Assembly: GCA_014376525.1 (NCBI GenBank) | Contig: JACMRI010000091.1 | Span: 1 to 38,622 of the forward strand | DNA length: 38,622 nucleotides | Source: Bacteroidia bacterium | GTDB taxonomy: Bacteria > Bacteroidota > Bacteroidia > UBA4408 | Direction: 5' to 3' | Shown here: positions 17,284 to 25,753 of the stretch, one piece after another | How positions within the stretch are numbered: the stretch's first letter is position 1 | How the letters are laid out: every line of letters begins with the position of its first letter | Notes under the pieces: model-generated | Seen by the model: the letters and a program-made list of their open reading frames with translations, nothing else | What the model was told of the DNA's origin: nothing | Database searches by the model: none | Program-made: the position numbers and the translations under genes

Positions 17284-18741
17284 TTATGCTGTTGGAGGGG
17301 TGGGGGTATTGCTGCTATTTTTGCGATTATTTCGGTTACGATTATTGTTGTTTCTGTTTTTGTTAAATGGTCGGCGAGGTTCTTCTACACTACTTTCTGT
17401 GATGTTTTGTGTAGATGCAACTGTTGATGTTTCGCTGCTTTCGTTAGTAAAAGTGGCTTTTGCCATGTTGTTATTATTGCGATTATTGTTGTTACGTGTG
17501 TTTGGCGTGCGAGTTTTAATTTCTTTTGGCGTATCTGCTACATCAGTACTACTTTCTTCTGCTGTAATATTTACAGCACGTGCCGTACGATTCGTTTTGT
17601 TTCGAGCGGTATTAGACGGTTTCTTTTTATCATCAAAGCGGCTTACGCTATCTTGCCCTACTACGTTGCTAAACGAAGTTTCGGCTGTTGCCACAACTTT
17701 GCTTACACTTGTTTCTATTACATCGCTTACTAACTCATTGGGCAATATGCCCTCTTTGTTTAAATCTAATATTTCTTTTACATAATTGGTGCTAAACTCA
17801 ATAAATAAGCCTGGTTCGGAGGTATAGGAGTACCACATTTTACCTTTAAAAATATCGCTTTTTTGGTGAAACGCTTCACCTTTTTTTGTTTTTAATCGTA
17901 TGGTATTATCAGGAAAACTTTTAAGTGCATCAACATAACTATCCAATTCATAATTGAGGCAACATTTTAACTTACCACATTGCCCAGCAAGTTTTAACGG
18001 ATTAAGCGAAAGTTGTTGGTAACGTGCTGCCGAGGTATTTACAGTTCTAAAATCGGTAAGCCACGTACTGCAGCAAAGTTCACGTCCGCACGAGCCTATA
18101 CCGCCCAAACGACTGGCTTCTTGGCGTGCGCCTATTTGTTTCATTTCTACGCGCACATAAAATTGTTGTGCCATTACTTTTATCAATTCTCTAAAATCCA
18201 CACGTTCATCGGCTGTGTAATAAAACATAGCTTTGCTCTTATCGCCTTGATACTCCACGTCGCTTATTTTCATGCGCAGTCCAAGTTCCAGTGCTAATTT
18301 GCGTGCTTTATACATTGTTTTTTCTTCCAACAATTGTGCTTGTTTCCATTTTTCAATGTCTGAAGGTTTTGCCTTGCGATATATTTTTTGGATAACAGTA
18401 TCGTACGGAATACTTTTCTTTTTAAGTTGCATACGTACTAACTCACCAGTTACAGATACCACGCCTACATCGTGCCCTGGCGAGGCTTCGGTGGCTACTA
18501 AGTCGCCTTGGTGTAAAGTTAAACCAGTATCATTTTTAAAAAACTCTTTACGGCTATTTTTAAAACGTACTTCTACTATATCAAATTCGGTTTGCCCTTG
18601 TGGTAAATCCATATTGGATAACCAGTCAAACACATTTAGTTTATTGTTGCAACCACTCTCTGTACCGCAGTTCCCATTACTATTGCAACCTGCAGGCACA
18701 CCTCCATTACTTGTTCCACAACCTCCGCTTCCACAACCCAT
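17284..18741 (-). CDS. ricT: PSP1-domain protein, RicT (YaaT)-like, with Cys-rich head and Asn/Arg-rich tail
   Basis: The central part (about residues 50-330) is the RicT/PSP1 family: IVEVRFKNSRKEFFKN, GDLVATEASPGHDVGVV, and the two Cys sites SCGRELCCSTW (Cys218, 223, 224) and GQCGKLKCCLNYE (Cys255, 260, 261), which in RicT-type proteins take part in iron-sulfur binding. In Bacillus, RicT works with RicA and RicF to modulate RNase Y. The N-terminal 33 residues are Gly/Ser/Asn/Cys-rich with five extra Cys (3, 8, 19, 25, 31). The last 140 or so residues are low-complexity, rich in Asn, Arg, Thr and Ser, ending in an Asn/Arg-rich tract, and look disordered and possibly RNA-binding. The length of 485 is above the usual 270-300 because of these additions. 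gldH follows. Confidence 0.82.
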   Translation of the reverse strand: MGCGSGGCGTSNGGVPAGCNSNGNCGTESGCNNKLNVFDWLSNMDLPQGQTEFDIVEVRFKNSRKEFFKNDTGLTLHQGDLVATEASPGHDVGVVSVTGELVRMQLKKKSIPYDTVIQKIYRKAKPSDIEKWKQAQLLEEKTMYKARKLALELGLRMKISDVEYQGDKSKAMFYYTADERVDFRELIKVMAQQFYVRVEMKQIGARQEASRLGGIGSCGRELCCSTWLTDFRTVNTSAARYQQLSLNPLKLAGQCGKLKCCLNYELDSYVDALKSFPDNTIRLKTKKGEAFHQKSDIFKGKMWYSYTSEPGLFIEFSTNYVKEILDLNKEGILPNELVSDVIETSVSKVVATAETSFSNVVGQDSVSRFDDKKKPSNTARNKTNRTARAVNITAEESSTDVADTPKEIKTRTPNTRNNNNRNNNNMAKATFTNESSETSTVASTQNITESSVEEPRRPFNKNRNNNNRNRNNRKNSSNTPTPPTA

Positions 18742-18789
18742 ATCGTTTTATATATTTAAGTATTTAAAAATAATTGTTAAAAATAAATG

Positions 18790-18797
18790 TAGGTTTG
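18790..18797 (+). promoter_or_regulatory. Bacteroidota -7 box upstream of SET-domain gene
   Basis: TAGGTTTG matches TAnnTTTG, 66 bases before the ATG, in the divergent gap with ricT. Confidence 0.35.
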
Positions 18798-18863
18798 TGA
18801 ATAATACAAAATCGCTACACATCAATTACAAAAATAGAGTTTTACACGACAAAAAAAATTAAA

Positions 18864-19274
18864 ATGTTAGTAATACAAGCATCTCAAATTCCGAATGCAG
18901 GCAAAGGCTTATTTACCACCGAAAATATTGCTAAAGGAACATTATTTATACAATATTTGGGCGATGTATACACGTGGAAACAATGCGCCAAACGTGCTAT
19001 TAACAACAAGGAGGGTTATGTGTTTTATATTAGTGAACGCTTGTGTATTGATGCCTTTGATACGCCCCAACATTTAGCACGTTATGCCAATGATGCTGCG
19101 GGTATTACACGTGTAAAAAGTTTGCGCAATAACACGGTGTTTCATATTGAGAAAAAAACAGGCTACTTAAAAGCAACTCGCAACCTTAAAGCTGGCGAAG
19201 AAATATTTGTAAACTATGGTAAAGAATATTGGAATGCTATACGTACTAATATTAAAAATGGGTATTATAAATAG
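18864..19274 (+). CDS. SET-domain protein (putative lysine methyltransferase)
   Basis: At 136 residues this is a bare SET domain. The visible features are the SAM-binding start GKGLF (13-17), the strand FIQYLGDVY, the core RYANDA (73-78) in place of the N-H-x-C motif, and the C-terminal block YLKATRNLKAGEEIFVNYGKEYW with the knot tyrosine Tyr118. SET proteins methylate protein lysines with SAM; a target cannot be read from the sequence. The N-H pair seen in eukaryotic enzymes is not intact here (Asn-Asp), so activity should be considered open. It is divergent from ricT and stands alone; a 211-base gap separates it from the transporter gene. Confidence 0.8.
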   Translation: MLVIQASQIPNAGKGLFTTENIAKGTLFIQYLGDVYTWKQCAKRAINNKEGYVFYISERLCIDAFDTPQHLARYANDAAGITRVKSLRNNTVFHIEKKTGYLKATRNLKAGEEIFVNYGKEYWNAIRTNIKNGYYK

Positions 19275-19455
19275 AGGTTATTAGTAAGATGATAAAACTA
19301 GGAGTAAGGCTATACGTAACTATATGTTACTGGGCGATATTTACTAGTACTGCGGTAAGTTGTTAATTTATTATATTTAGATGTATTTTTTTTTCTGTTT
19401 TAAAGTCTGTTTATTATTTTAAATTGTTAGGGTAGCTTTACTGTTTTTAAAATAT

Positions 19456-19463
19456 TAATTTTG
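19456..19463 (+). promoter_or_regulatory. Bacteroidota -7 box upstream of EamA gene
   Basis: TAATTTTG matches TAnnTTTG, 22 bases before the ATG. The 5' leader would be short, about 15 bases. Confidence 0.45.
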
Positions 19464-19485
19464 AAAACAATAACAAACAATTATT

Positions 19486-20391
19486 ATGGCAAACACCACT
19501 ACAAAAGCACACTTGGCCGTTTTAGCTGCTAATGCTATATATGGCATTAATTTTAATGTAGCCAAGCTAATTATGCCAAGCTTTATACAACCATTTGGGT
19601 TTATATTTTTACGAGTAAGCGGTGCACTTATTTTATTTGGAACAATAAGTTTATTTTTAAAAAAAGAAACCATACAGCGTGCCGATTGGCCTCGATTTAT
19701 AGCCTGCGGAGTGTTTGGTGTAGCTATTAATCAGCTATTTTTTTTTGGTGGATTAAACTTAACCACCCCAATTAATGCAGCTATAATAATGATAACAACA
19801 CCCATATTAGTAATGGTATTGGGAGCATTGTTTTTAAAAGAAAAACTAACTACTGCCAAAACTATAGGTTTGCTACTGGGGGTTGTGGGTGCACTTAGCA
19901 TTATAACATCAGGTGGCAAAGGCTTTAGTATTGGGGGTAGTACAGCCCTTGGCGATTTAATGATATTAATAAACGCCACAAGTTATGCCGTGTATATGAT
20001 ATTGGTAAAACCACTTATGCGTACTTACAGTACTATGTTTGTAATTACACGTGTTTTTTTAATAGGTTTTATAGGTGTAATACCCTTTGGTTGGAAACAG
20101 GTTATGGATATACAGTGGCACACATTTACAGCGCACACATGGGGTTGTTTGGCATTTGTAGTTATAGGCACTACATTTTTTGCTTACCTGCTTAATACCT
20201 ATGGGTTAAGCAAAATAAGTCCATCTGTGGTAAGTTTTTATATTTATTTGCAGCCGTTTTTAGCTGCATCGTTTGCTATGTATTGGGGCACAGATACACT
20301 TACAACACTCAAAGTATTTTCGGCACTATTAATATTTATTGGTGTATATTTAATTAGTAAGAAACCTTCATCATCATTAAAAACAATTTAA
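19486..20391 (+). CDS. EamA/DMT-family inner-membrane transporter
   Basis: The 301-residue protein is almost all membrane helix, with two EamA repeats of about five segments each. The first covers residues 10-140 and ends with the TIGLLLGVVGALSIITSGG signature; the second covers 150-295 and ends FSALLIFIGVYLISKK. The charged N-terminus and the end of the chain are both expected in the cytoplasm. Substrates of this family range from amino acids to nucleotide derivatives, and nothing here narrows it. The stop codon is only four bases before the subtilisin-like gene, so the two are probably co-transcribed. Confidence 0.85.
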   Translation: MANTTTKAHLAVLAANAIYGINFNVAKLIMPSFIQPFGFIFLRVSGALILFGTISLFLKKETIQRADWPRFIACGVFGVAINQLFFFGGLNLTTPINAAIIMITTPILVMVLGALFLKEKLTTAKTIGLLLGVVGALSIITSGGKGFSIGGSTALGDLMILINATSYAVYMILVKPLMRTYSTMFVITRVFLIGFIGVIPFGWKQVMDIQWHTFTAHTWGCLAFVVIGTTFFAYLLNTYGLSKISPSVVSFYIYLQPFLAASFAMYWGTDTLTTLKVFSALLIFIGVYLISKKPSSSLKTI

Positions 20392-20395
20392 AACT

Positions 20396-22051
20396 ATGCG
20401 TAACTATCTAATTTATTTTATTGGTTTTTTCATCGCTGTAAGCCTTGCTACATCGGCATTAGCACAGGGTAACAAAAAATATTTTGTTGCTTTCAAAGAT
20501 AAAAACAGTAGCACCTACAACACCACTTTACCGCTACAGTTTTTAACCCAACGTGCGGTAGACAGACGTACAAAATATTCCTTACCCATTACCACCCAAG
20601 ACTTGCCTGTTAACAATACGTACATACAACAAGTTGCAGGTATTGGAGTAACCATATCAGGCATTAGTAAGTGGCTTAATGGGATAATTATAACCACCAA
20701 CGACTCTAATAAAATAACCACAATAAACCAACTATCATGTGTAAAATATAGCTTAGATATACTCCGCGAAGGCAATATTACTAACGATAAAATGGATAAG
20801 TTAAGCGCAAGCACGGCACGTGCCTACCAACAAGTGTATGACTCTAGTTACTACGGTGCTGGGGCATTAGCAGTTAAGCAACTTAACTTAATACCCTTGC
20901 ACAACCAAGGTTACACAGGCATAAATACACTTATAGCCGTGTTAGATGCGGGTTTTCCTAACGTAAATGTATTTGCTGCATTTGATAGTATCACTCAACA
21001 AAATAAAATTAAATATACGTATGATGTTGTACTAAACACACCCTTTGTATATGCTAACCATGGGCACGGTACATCCGTGTTGAGTTGTATTGCAGGCAAT
21101 ATGCCCAACAACTATGTAGGTACAGGCTTTGGTGCAGATATAGCATTGATACGTACTGAAGATGCTCCAACCGAAAACATAGTAGAAGAATATTACTGGG
21201 TAATAGGTGCAGAAAAAGCAGATAGTATTGGTGCCGACATTATTACTTCATCGCTAGGTTATACAACGTTTGATAATCCTATGCAAGACCACTCTTACGC
21301 TAACATGAACGGAAAAACTACCGTGTGTGCACAAGCCGCTACTATAGCCACTCGCAAGGGTATATTGGTGTGTATAGCGGCAGGTAATGAGGGTAATAAT
21401 GCTTGGCAGTACATAGCCACGCCTGCTGATGCTGATAGTATATGTACGGTAGGCGCAGTAAATGTAAATGGCCTACGAGCAGGCTTTAGTTCTAAGGGAC
21501 CTACTGCCGACGGACTCATCAAACCTACATTTATGGCTAATGGCGAGGGCAGAGCCTTGATAGATGCAGGAAGTGGAACTGTTGTATATGCCAACGGAAC
21601 ATCGTTTGCTTGCCCCACATTGGCTGGTGGTATGGCGTGTTTGTTTCAAAAACATTCAACGCATACTCCTTTACAAATAATAGAGGCAGTTAAACTTTCA
21701 TCAACTTTATCCAGTAGCCCCAATAACCTGTATGGTTGGGGTGTTCCCAATTTTGGTTTAGCTTCTTTTTTACTGAGCGATACCAACAATAAAACTACAA
21801 CTGAAACCAAAATATATGGTGTTATAACTACCGAAAATGTATTGATGCTTTATTTTATTAAAAACAAAGATGCCAACGCTACACTTACACTTATGGACAT
21901 AAACGGAAAAATAATTATGCAGCGTAATTTAACCATAAACCCACAATACGACGAGCTTGTATTACCTATATACAACACTCTTACACAAGGCACATACTTA
22001 GTGCGCATAAGCGGAAAGAATACTAATACTGTACTTAAAGTTATAAAATAA
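20396..22051 (+). CDS. Subtilisin-like (S8) serine protease with type IX secretion sorting domain
   Basis: Signal peptide, MRNYLIYFIGFFIAVSLATSALAQ, is followed by a pro-like region (about 25-170). The S8 domain has Asp184 in AVLDAGFPNV, His224 in NHGHGTSVLS, oxyanion Asn331 in AAGNEGNN and Ser403 in NGTSFACPTLAGG, so the catalytic triad is complete. The last 80 residues form a T9SS sorting domain (MLYFIKNKDANATLTLMDI, then NGKIIMQRNLTI and GTYLVRISGKNTNTVLKVIK). The protein is 551 residues and should act outside the cell or on its surface. It follows the EamA transporter by four bases. Substrate specificity is not visible. Confidence 0.9.
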   Translation: MRNYLIYFIGFFIAVSLATSALAQGNKKYFVAFKDKNSSTYNTTLPLQFLTQRAVDRRTKYSLPITTQDLPVNNTYIQQVAGIGVTISGISKWLNGIIITTNDSNKITTINQLSCVKYSLDILREGNITNDKMDKLSASTARAYQQVYDSSYYGAGALAVKQLNLIPLHNQGYTGINTLIAVLDAGFPNVNVFAAFDSITQQNKIKYTYDVVLNTPFVYANHGHGTSVLSCIAGNMPNNYVGTGFGADIALIRTEDAPTENIVEEYYWVIGAEKADSIGADIITSSLGYTTFDNPMQDHSYANMNGKTTVCAQAATIATRKGILVCIAAGNEGNNAWQYIATPADADSICTVGAVNVNGLRAGFSSKGPTADGLIKPTFMANGEGRALIDAGSGTVVYANGTSFACPTLAGGMACLFQKHSTHTPLQIIEAVKLSSTLSSSPNNLYGWGVPNFGLASFLLSDTNNKTTTETKIYGVITTENVLMLYFIKNKDANATLTLMDINGKIIMQRNLTINPQYDELVLPIYNTLTQGTYLVRISGKNTNTVLKVIK

Positions 22052-22116
22052 TTCATCAATATATTCACTCCTTGGTGGCTCAGTATATTGTTTTGCCATA
22101 CAATCCAACTACAAAA

Positions 22117-22138
22117 TGGCTTCGACACCGCTCAGCCA
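22117..22138. repeat. REP-like palindromic element
   Basis: The 22 bases run from TGGCTTCGAC to CGCTCAGCCA, with 5-bp arms TGGCT and AGCCA. The core CTTCGACACCGCTCAG resembles a GC-rich short palindrome found repeatedly between genes in many bacteria. It lies in the gap between the protease and pruA and is GC-rich in an AT-rich surrounding. Only one copy was noticed in the window. Confidence 0.45.
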
Positions 22139-22180
22139 ACGATGCGTAATTACTACAAAAATACAGTGCCAAAAAAACAC

Positions 22181-22188
22181 TAACTTTG
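22181..22188 (+). promoter_or_regulatory. Bacteroidota -7 box upstream of pruA
   Basis: TAACTTTG matches TAnnTTTG, 40 bases before the pruA ATG. Confidence 0.45.
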
Positions 22189-22228
22189 AAATCATAATTA
22201 TAAACATTAACTCATAAATACAATACTC

Positions 22229-23857
22229 ATGACAGGATTTTTTAACGTACCCGCACCCATTAACGAAAACATAACTTCGTACGCACCTAACACCAAAGAA
22301 CGTAAACAACTACAAAATACCATTGCCGAAATGCGAGCAGTAGTAGCTGATATACCAATGTATATAGGGGGCAAGCATATACGTACTAATGATATGGGCA
22401 AATGCGTTCCTCCACACGATCATCAACATACATTAGCCAACTACCACAAAGGCTCTAAGCAACACGTAACCGATGCTATAAACGCTGCCCTAGCTGCCAA
22501 AGCACAATGGAGCGCATTAGCGTGGGAACACCGTGCGGCTATATTTTTAAAAGCTGCCGAGTTAGTAAGTGGTCCGTACCGCTCACGTATAAATGCTGCC
22601 ACAATGTTGGGGCAATCAAAAAGTGCGTTTCAGGCAGAGATTGATGCAGCATGTGAATTTGCTGACTTTTTACGCTTTAATGTAAAGTACATGACCGAAA
22701 TATATGCAGAGCAACCTATATCAAGCGCTGGTGTATGGAACCGCTTAGAGCAAAGACCCTTGGAAGGTTTTGTGTATGCACTTACACCATTTAACTTTAC
22801 GGCTATTGCAGGTAACTTACCCTCGAGCGCAGCAATGATGGGCAACACCATAGTATGGAAACCATCAAACACACAAATATATTCGGCAAATATTATTATG
22901 CAAATATTTGAGGAAGCTGGCGTACCAGCTGGCGTTATAAACCTAGTGTATGTAAGTGGACCCGATGCAGCCGAGATAGTGTTTAACCACGCCGATTTTG
23001 CAGGTATACATTTTACAGGTAGTACAGCCGTGTTCCAAGATATTTGGAAAACAATAGGCAACAATATTCACAAGTACAAATCGTATCCACGCATAGTGGG
23101 CGAAACTGGCGGTAAAGATTTTATACTCCTACATCCTACGGCCGATGTGGCAGTAAGCGCTACGGCACTTGTACGTGCTTCGTTCGAATATCAAGGGCAA
23201 AAATGCTCTGCTTGCTCGCGTGCCTACGTACCTGCAAGTATGTGGCCTGCGCTTAAAGCACGTTTAATCCAAGACATAGCATCAATAAAAATAGGCGGAA
23301 CTGAAAATTTTGAGAACTTTTTTAATGCCGTTATCGACGAAAAATCATTCGACAAATTAGCTTCGTTTATTGATGCTGCTAAAACCGACAAAGACGCCGA
23401 AATAGTGGCTGGTGGCAATTATGATAAGAGCAAAGGATATTTTATTAATCCTACCATTATACAAGCGCACACGCCCACTTATGTAACTATGTGTACCGAA
23501 TTGTTTGGACCAGTGCTTACGGTATATGTGTATGCCGATGCCGACTTTGAAAAAACATTGGACGTAATAGACGAAACTTCGTACTATGCACTTACAGGCG
23601 CAATTATTTCTAACGACCGTTACAGCATAGATTTAGCAAGCAAAAAACTAGCTAACAGTGCAGGTAATTTTTATATAAATGATAAATGTACAGGTGCAGT
23701 AGTTGGTCAGCAACCCTTTGGTGGCGGACGTGCCAGCGGTACTAACGACAAAGCAGGAAGCAAGCTTAACCTATTGCGTTGGGTAAGCCCACGTACCATA
23801 AAAGAAACATTTACGCCACCTACAGAGTATGGGTATCCGTTTATGCAGGCGAAGTAA
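22229..23857 (+). CDS. pruA: L-glutamate gamma-semialdehyde dehydrogenase (1-pyrroline-5-carboxylate dehydrogenase)
   Basis: The enzyme oxidises glutamate semialdehyde to glutamate with NAD+, the second step of proline breakdown. The 542-residue chain is the single-domain type of PruA. It carries the P5CDH-specific N-terminus (GFFNVPAPINENITSYAP), LTPFNFTAIAGNLPSSAAMM, the catalytic Glu292 in GETGGKDF and the nucleophile Cys326 in YQGQKCSACSRAYVP. The end has QQPFGGGRASGTNDKAGS. No proline dehydrogenase gene lies in the window. It has its own -7 box and is followed at 200 bases by a perfect palindrome that probably stops transcription in both directions. Confidence 0.93.
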   Translation: MTGFFNVPAPINENITSYAPNTKERKQLQNTIAEMRAVVADIPMYIGGKHIRTNDMGKCVPPHDHQHTLANYHKGSKQHVTDAINAALAAKAQWSALAWEHRAAIFLKAAELVSGPYRSRINAATMLGQSKSAFQAEIDAACEFADFLRFNVKYMTEIYAEQPISSAGVWNRLEQRPLEGFVYALTPFNFTAIAGNLPSSAAMMGNTIVWKPSNTQIYSANIIMQIFEEAGVPAGVINLVYVSGPDAAEIVFNHADFAGIHFTGSTAVFQDIWKTIGNNIHKYKSYPRIVGETGGKDFILLHPTADVAVSATALVRASFEYQGQKCSACSRAYVPASMWPALKARLIQDIASIKIGGTENFENFFNAVIDEKSFDKLASFIDAAKTDKDAEIVAGGNYDKSKGYFINPTIIQAHTPTYVTMCTELFGPVLTVYVYADADFEKTLDVIDETSYYALTGAIISNDRYSIDLASKKLANSAGNFYINDKCTGAVVGQQPFGGGRASGTNDKAGSKLNLLRWVSPRTIKETFTPPTEYGYPFMQAK

Positions 23858-24050
23858 GTGTGTAGGTTTATTTAGTTATTTAAAATATGTGGTTGCACAT
23901 ATCACATAGCTAAATAAATTCTCAATATTGAAAATACTCTACAACTTCGGTAATAATTATGTTCCAAGTGACACTATTGTTCTATTTGTTTTAGTAATAG
24001 CTTACAAGAAACAGCATAACCAACTATTTAAACTATACTACATTGCTAAA

Positions 24051-24092
24051 TACAAAACGCCTCACAAACTATAGTTTGTGAGGCGTTTTGTA
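24051..24092. terminator. Perfect 21-bp palindrome, bidirectional terminator
   Basis: The left arm TACAAAACGCCTCACAAAC plus TA and its exact complement meet with no unpaired central base, so in RNA a few central bases would form the loop. The inner stem is GC-containing (CGCCTCAC) and the ends are A/T runs. It lies between the convergent pruA and PhaE-like genes, so it can end both transcripts. Confidence 0.8.
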
Positions 24093-24112
24093 TTAAAATT
24101 AAGTGTTGCTAC

Positions 24113-25495
24113 TTATTTTTTCTTTGTAGTTGTTTTTGCAGTTTCTTCAGCACTTTCTGTTGTGTGTGTAAGTGGCGAAGTGTGTTTAAGTTGCGCTTCC
24201 ATCTCTTTCACTTTGTTTTTAAGTGCATGTATTGTAGCATATAATTCGTCCATTTCAGTACGATATATTACTGGAAATGTAGCAAAGTTATTTTCAAACT
24301 GCGATTCTAATTCTTTTTTAATTCCTAATGATACGTTTAACAAATCCGATTTAGTGGTAGAAAACTCATCGCTTGCAAATAAATCAGTGTATATTTTTTC
24401 GTTGCTGTTTACCCATTGCGTAAAAAATTCTTGAAAATTAACAGGTTCAGTTCCTGTAGTAGTTTTCATTTTTTCGGTCATCATTGTTACTGTTTCTTCT
24501 GCTGATTTTTGCGAAGCGGTATATAACAAATATTGCATTTGCGATTGTTTGGTATAGTAGCTCATCATTTTATCTACTATCGTAATCATCATTTCTACTT
24601 GTTCTTTTTCTTTACTTGGAGTTATCATATTTAACAGTGGCTCCATAGTTTTTCCAAATACATTAGTTGCATATGTATGTCCCATTGTATTCATTTTGCT
24701 AAAATCAGCACCTACTAAATTAGGCCAGTTGTTTAGCATGTTTTGATACTGTGCAGTAAAATCTTTTTGTGTAACTGTATTGTTTGCAAAGTACGATTCT
24801 ATGTTTTTAATATAAGATTCAAACATAGGTTTAAAATTATTGTTTGATGGAAAAAAACCTTCAAACATTTTCTCGGTTACTTGTTTGTATTGATTCATAT
24901 CAAACATGTTTTTCATAGCATCAACATCAAAGCTACCAGTTTTCATACCTTGCATAGCATTCATCATTGGTTGCATTAACTCTTGCATTTTCAAGTATAC
25001 GTTTTGTGTTTGAAACATAGTTGTAAATGCGTCTTTGGTAGTGCTGTTAGGCATCATGTTGTTCATGTTGGTGTACATACCGTTTATGGTTGTCATGTAG
25101 TTATTGTACATGTTAGTCCACGTAGAGTTCATACCACCAAAACTATCTTGAATAGTGTGTGCTGGTTTACCAAAATTAATAAATTGGTTGTACATACCTT
25201 GGTTGCTATCTACCATGTTTTTCATAGTTTCCATTTGTGTAGCATACCAATTTTTGTAATAATCTTGGTTGTATAATGATGCGTTAGGCATAGTTGCTGT
25301 AGGAGCAGTAGTACCCATAATGTTAAACTGACCTTGCAACCAATCGTTGTATATGTCAGCTCCTTTTTCTTTAATATGTCCGCCCATCATTGCTTTCTGA
25401 AATTTTTGGGTGCTTTCCATAAAGTTATTCATTGTTTTTGTTTGTACATCAGTAATAGCTTCAGTAGCAAAAGGGTTAGTGTTTTGTGTATTCAT
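24113..25495 (-). CDS. PhaE-like (class III PHA synthase subunit E family) Met-rich protein
   Basis: The 460 residues contain 45 Met, many Asn and Gln and no Cys, with a helical pattern and no signal peptide or membrane segment. The C-terminal part (about 350-438) matches the ending of PhaE-type subunits: a Trp followed by FASDEF, KKELESQFENNF, then FPVIYRTEMDELYATIHALKNKVKEMEAQL, a coiled coil like the PhaE LPTRxExDxL ending. PhaE stimulates PhaC in polyhydroxyalkanoate synthesis; no phaC, phaA or phaB is in the window, so this could also be a granule-associated (phasin-like) protein. The final 20 residues are Thr/Lys-rich. The -7 box is 93 bases upstream. Family assignment rests on the last 90 residues only. 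Confidence 0.5.
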   Translation of the reverse strand: MNTQNTNPFATEAITDVQTKTMNNFMESTQKFQKAMMGGHIKEKGADIYNDWLQGQFNIMGTTAPTATMPNASLYNQDYYKNWYATQMETMKNMVDSNQGMYNQFINFGKPAHTIQDSFGGMNSTWTNMYNNYMTTINGMYTNMNNMMPNSTTKDAFTTMFQTQNVYLKMQELMQPMMNAMQGMKTGSFDVDAMKNMFDMNQYKQVTEKMFEGFFPSNNNFKPMFESYIKNIESYFANNTVTQKDFTAQYQNMLNNWPNLVGADFSKMNTMGHTYATNVFGKTMEPLLNMITPSKEKEQVEMMITIVDKMMSYYTKQSQMQYLLYTASQKSAEETVTMMTEKMKTTTGTEPVNFQEFFTQWVNSNEKIYTDLFASDEFSTTKSDLLNVSLGIKKELESQFENNFATFPVIYRTEMDELYATIHALKNKVKEMEAQLKHTSPLTHTTESAEETAKTTTKKK

Positions 25496-25588
25496 TTATA
25501 GTTGGTTTTAGTTGGTTTTTATTTTTATGTTTTTGCAAGCAATATAATGCTAGTAGTTTGTTGAGTTATTTTTATTGGTTTATTTCTT

Positions 25589-25596
25589 CAAAAGTA
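25589..25596 (-). promoter_or_regulatory. Bacteroidota -7 box upstream of PhaE-like gene
   Basis: On the minus strand TACTTTTG matches TAnnTTTG, 93 bases before the ATG, giving a rather long 5' leader. Confidence 0.35.
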
Positions 25597-25721
25597 AATT
25601 ATTATTACCAATAGTGCAACTATTTATATTTAGTGCTAATTTTAATATGTACAATGTTTTATTAGCTTACCATGCTTGGATAATTTATTGTTTATTAGTT
25701 ATATTTAACCATAAACAAATG

Positions 25722-25729
25722 TATTTTTG
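25722..25729 (+). promoter_or_regulatory. Bacteroidota -7 box upstream of dnaG
   Basis: TATTTTTG matches TAnnTTTG. It overlaps the upstream TTG that opens the longest dnaG frame, so that codon is unlikely to be transcribed; it lies 24 bases before the TTG at 25754. Confidence 0.45.
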
Positions 25730-25753
25730 TATAATAAAAATTACAACGCAAAA

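Noticed and set aside
17225-17785. A 186-codon plus-strand frame with many Leu and Phe, like a membrane protein
   Set aside because: It is the antisense of the Asn/Arg-rich tail of the RicT-like gene; Asn codons read as Val/Leu and produce a false membrane pattern.
24983-25276. A 97-codon plus-strand frame rich in Val and His opposite the PhaE-like gene
   Set aside because: It is the complement of the Met/Asn-rich coding strand and carries no independent signal; the minus-strand gene has the start, end and promoter box.
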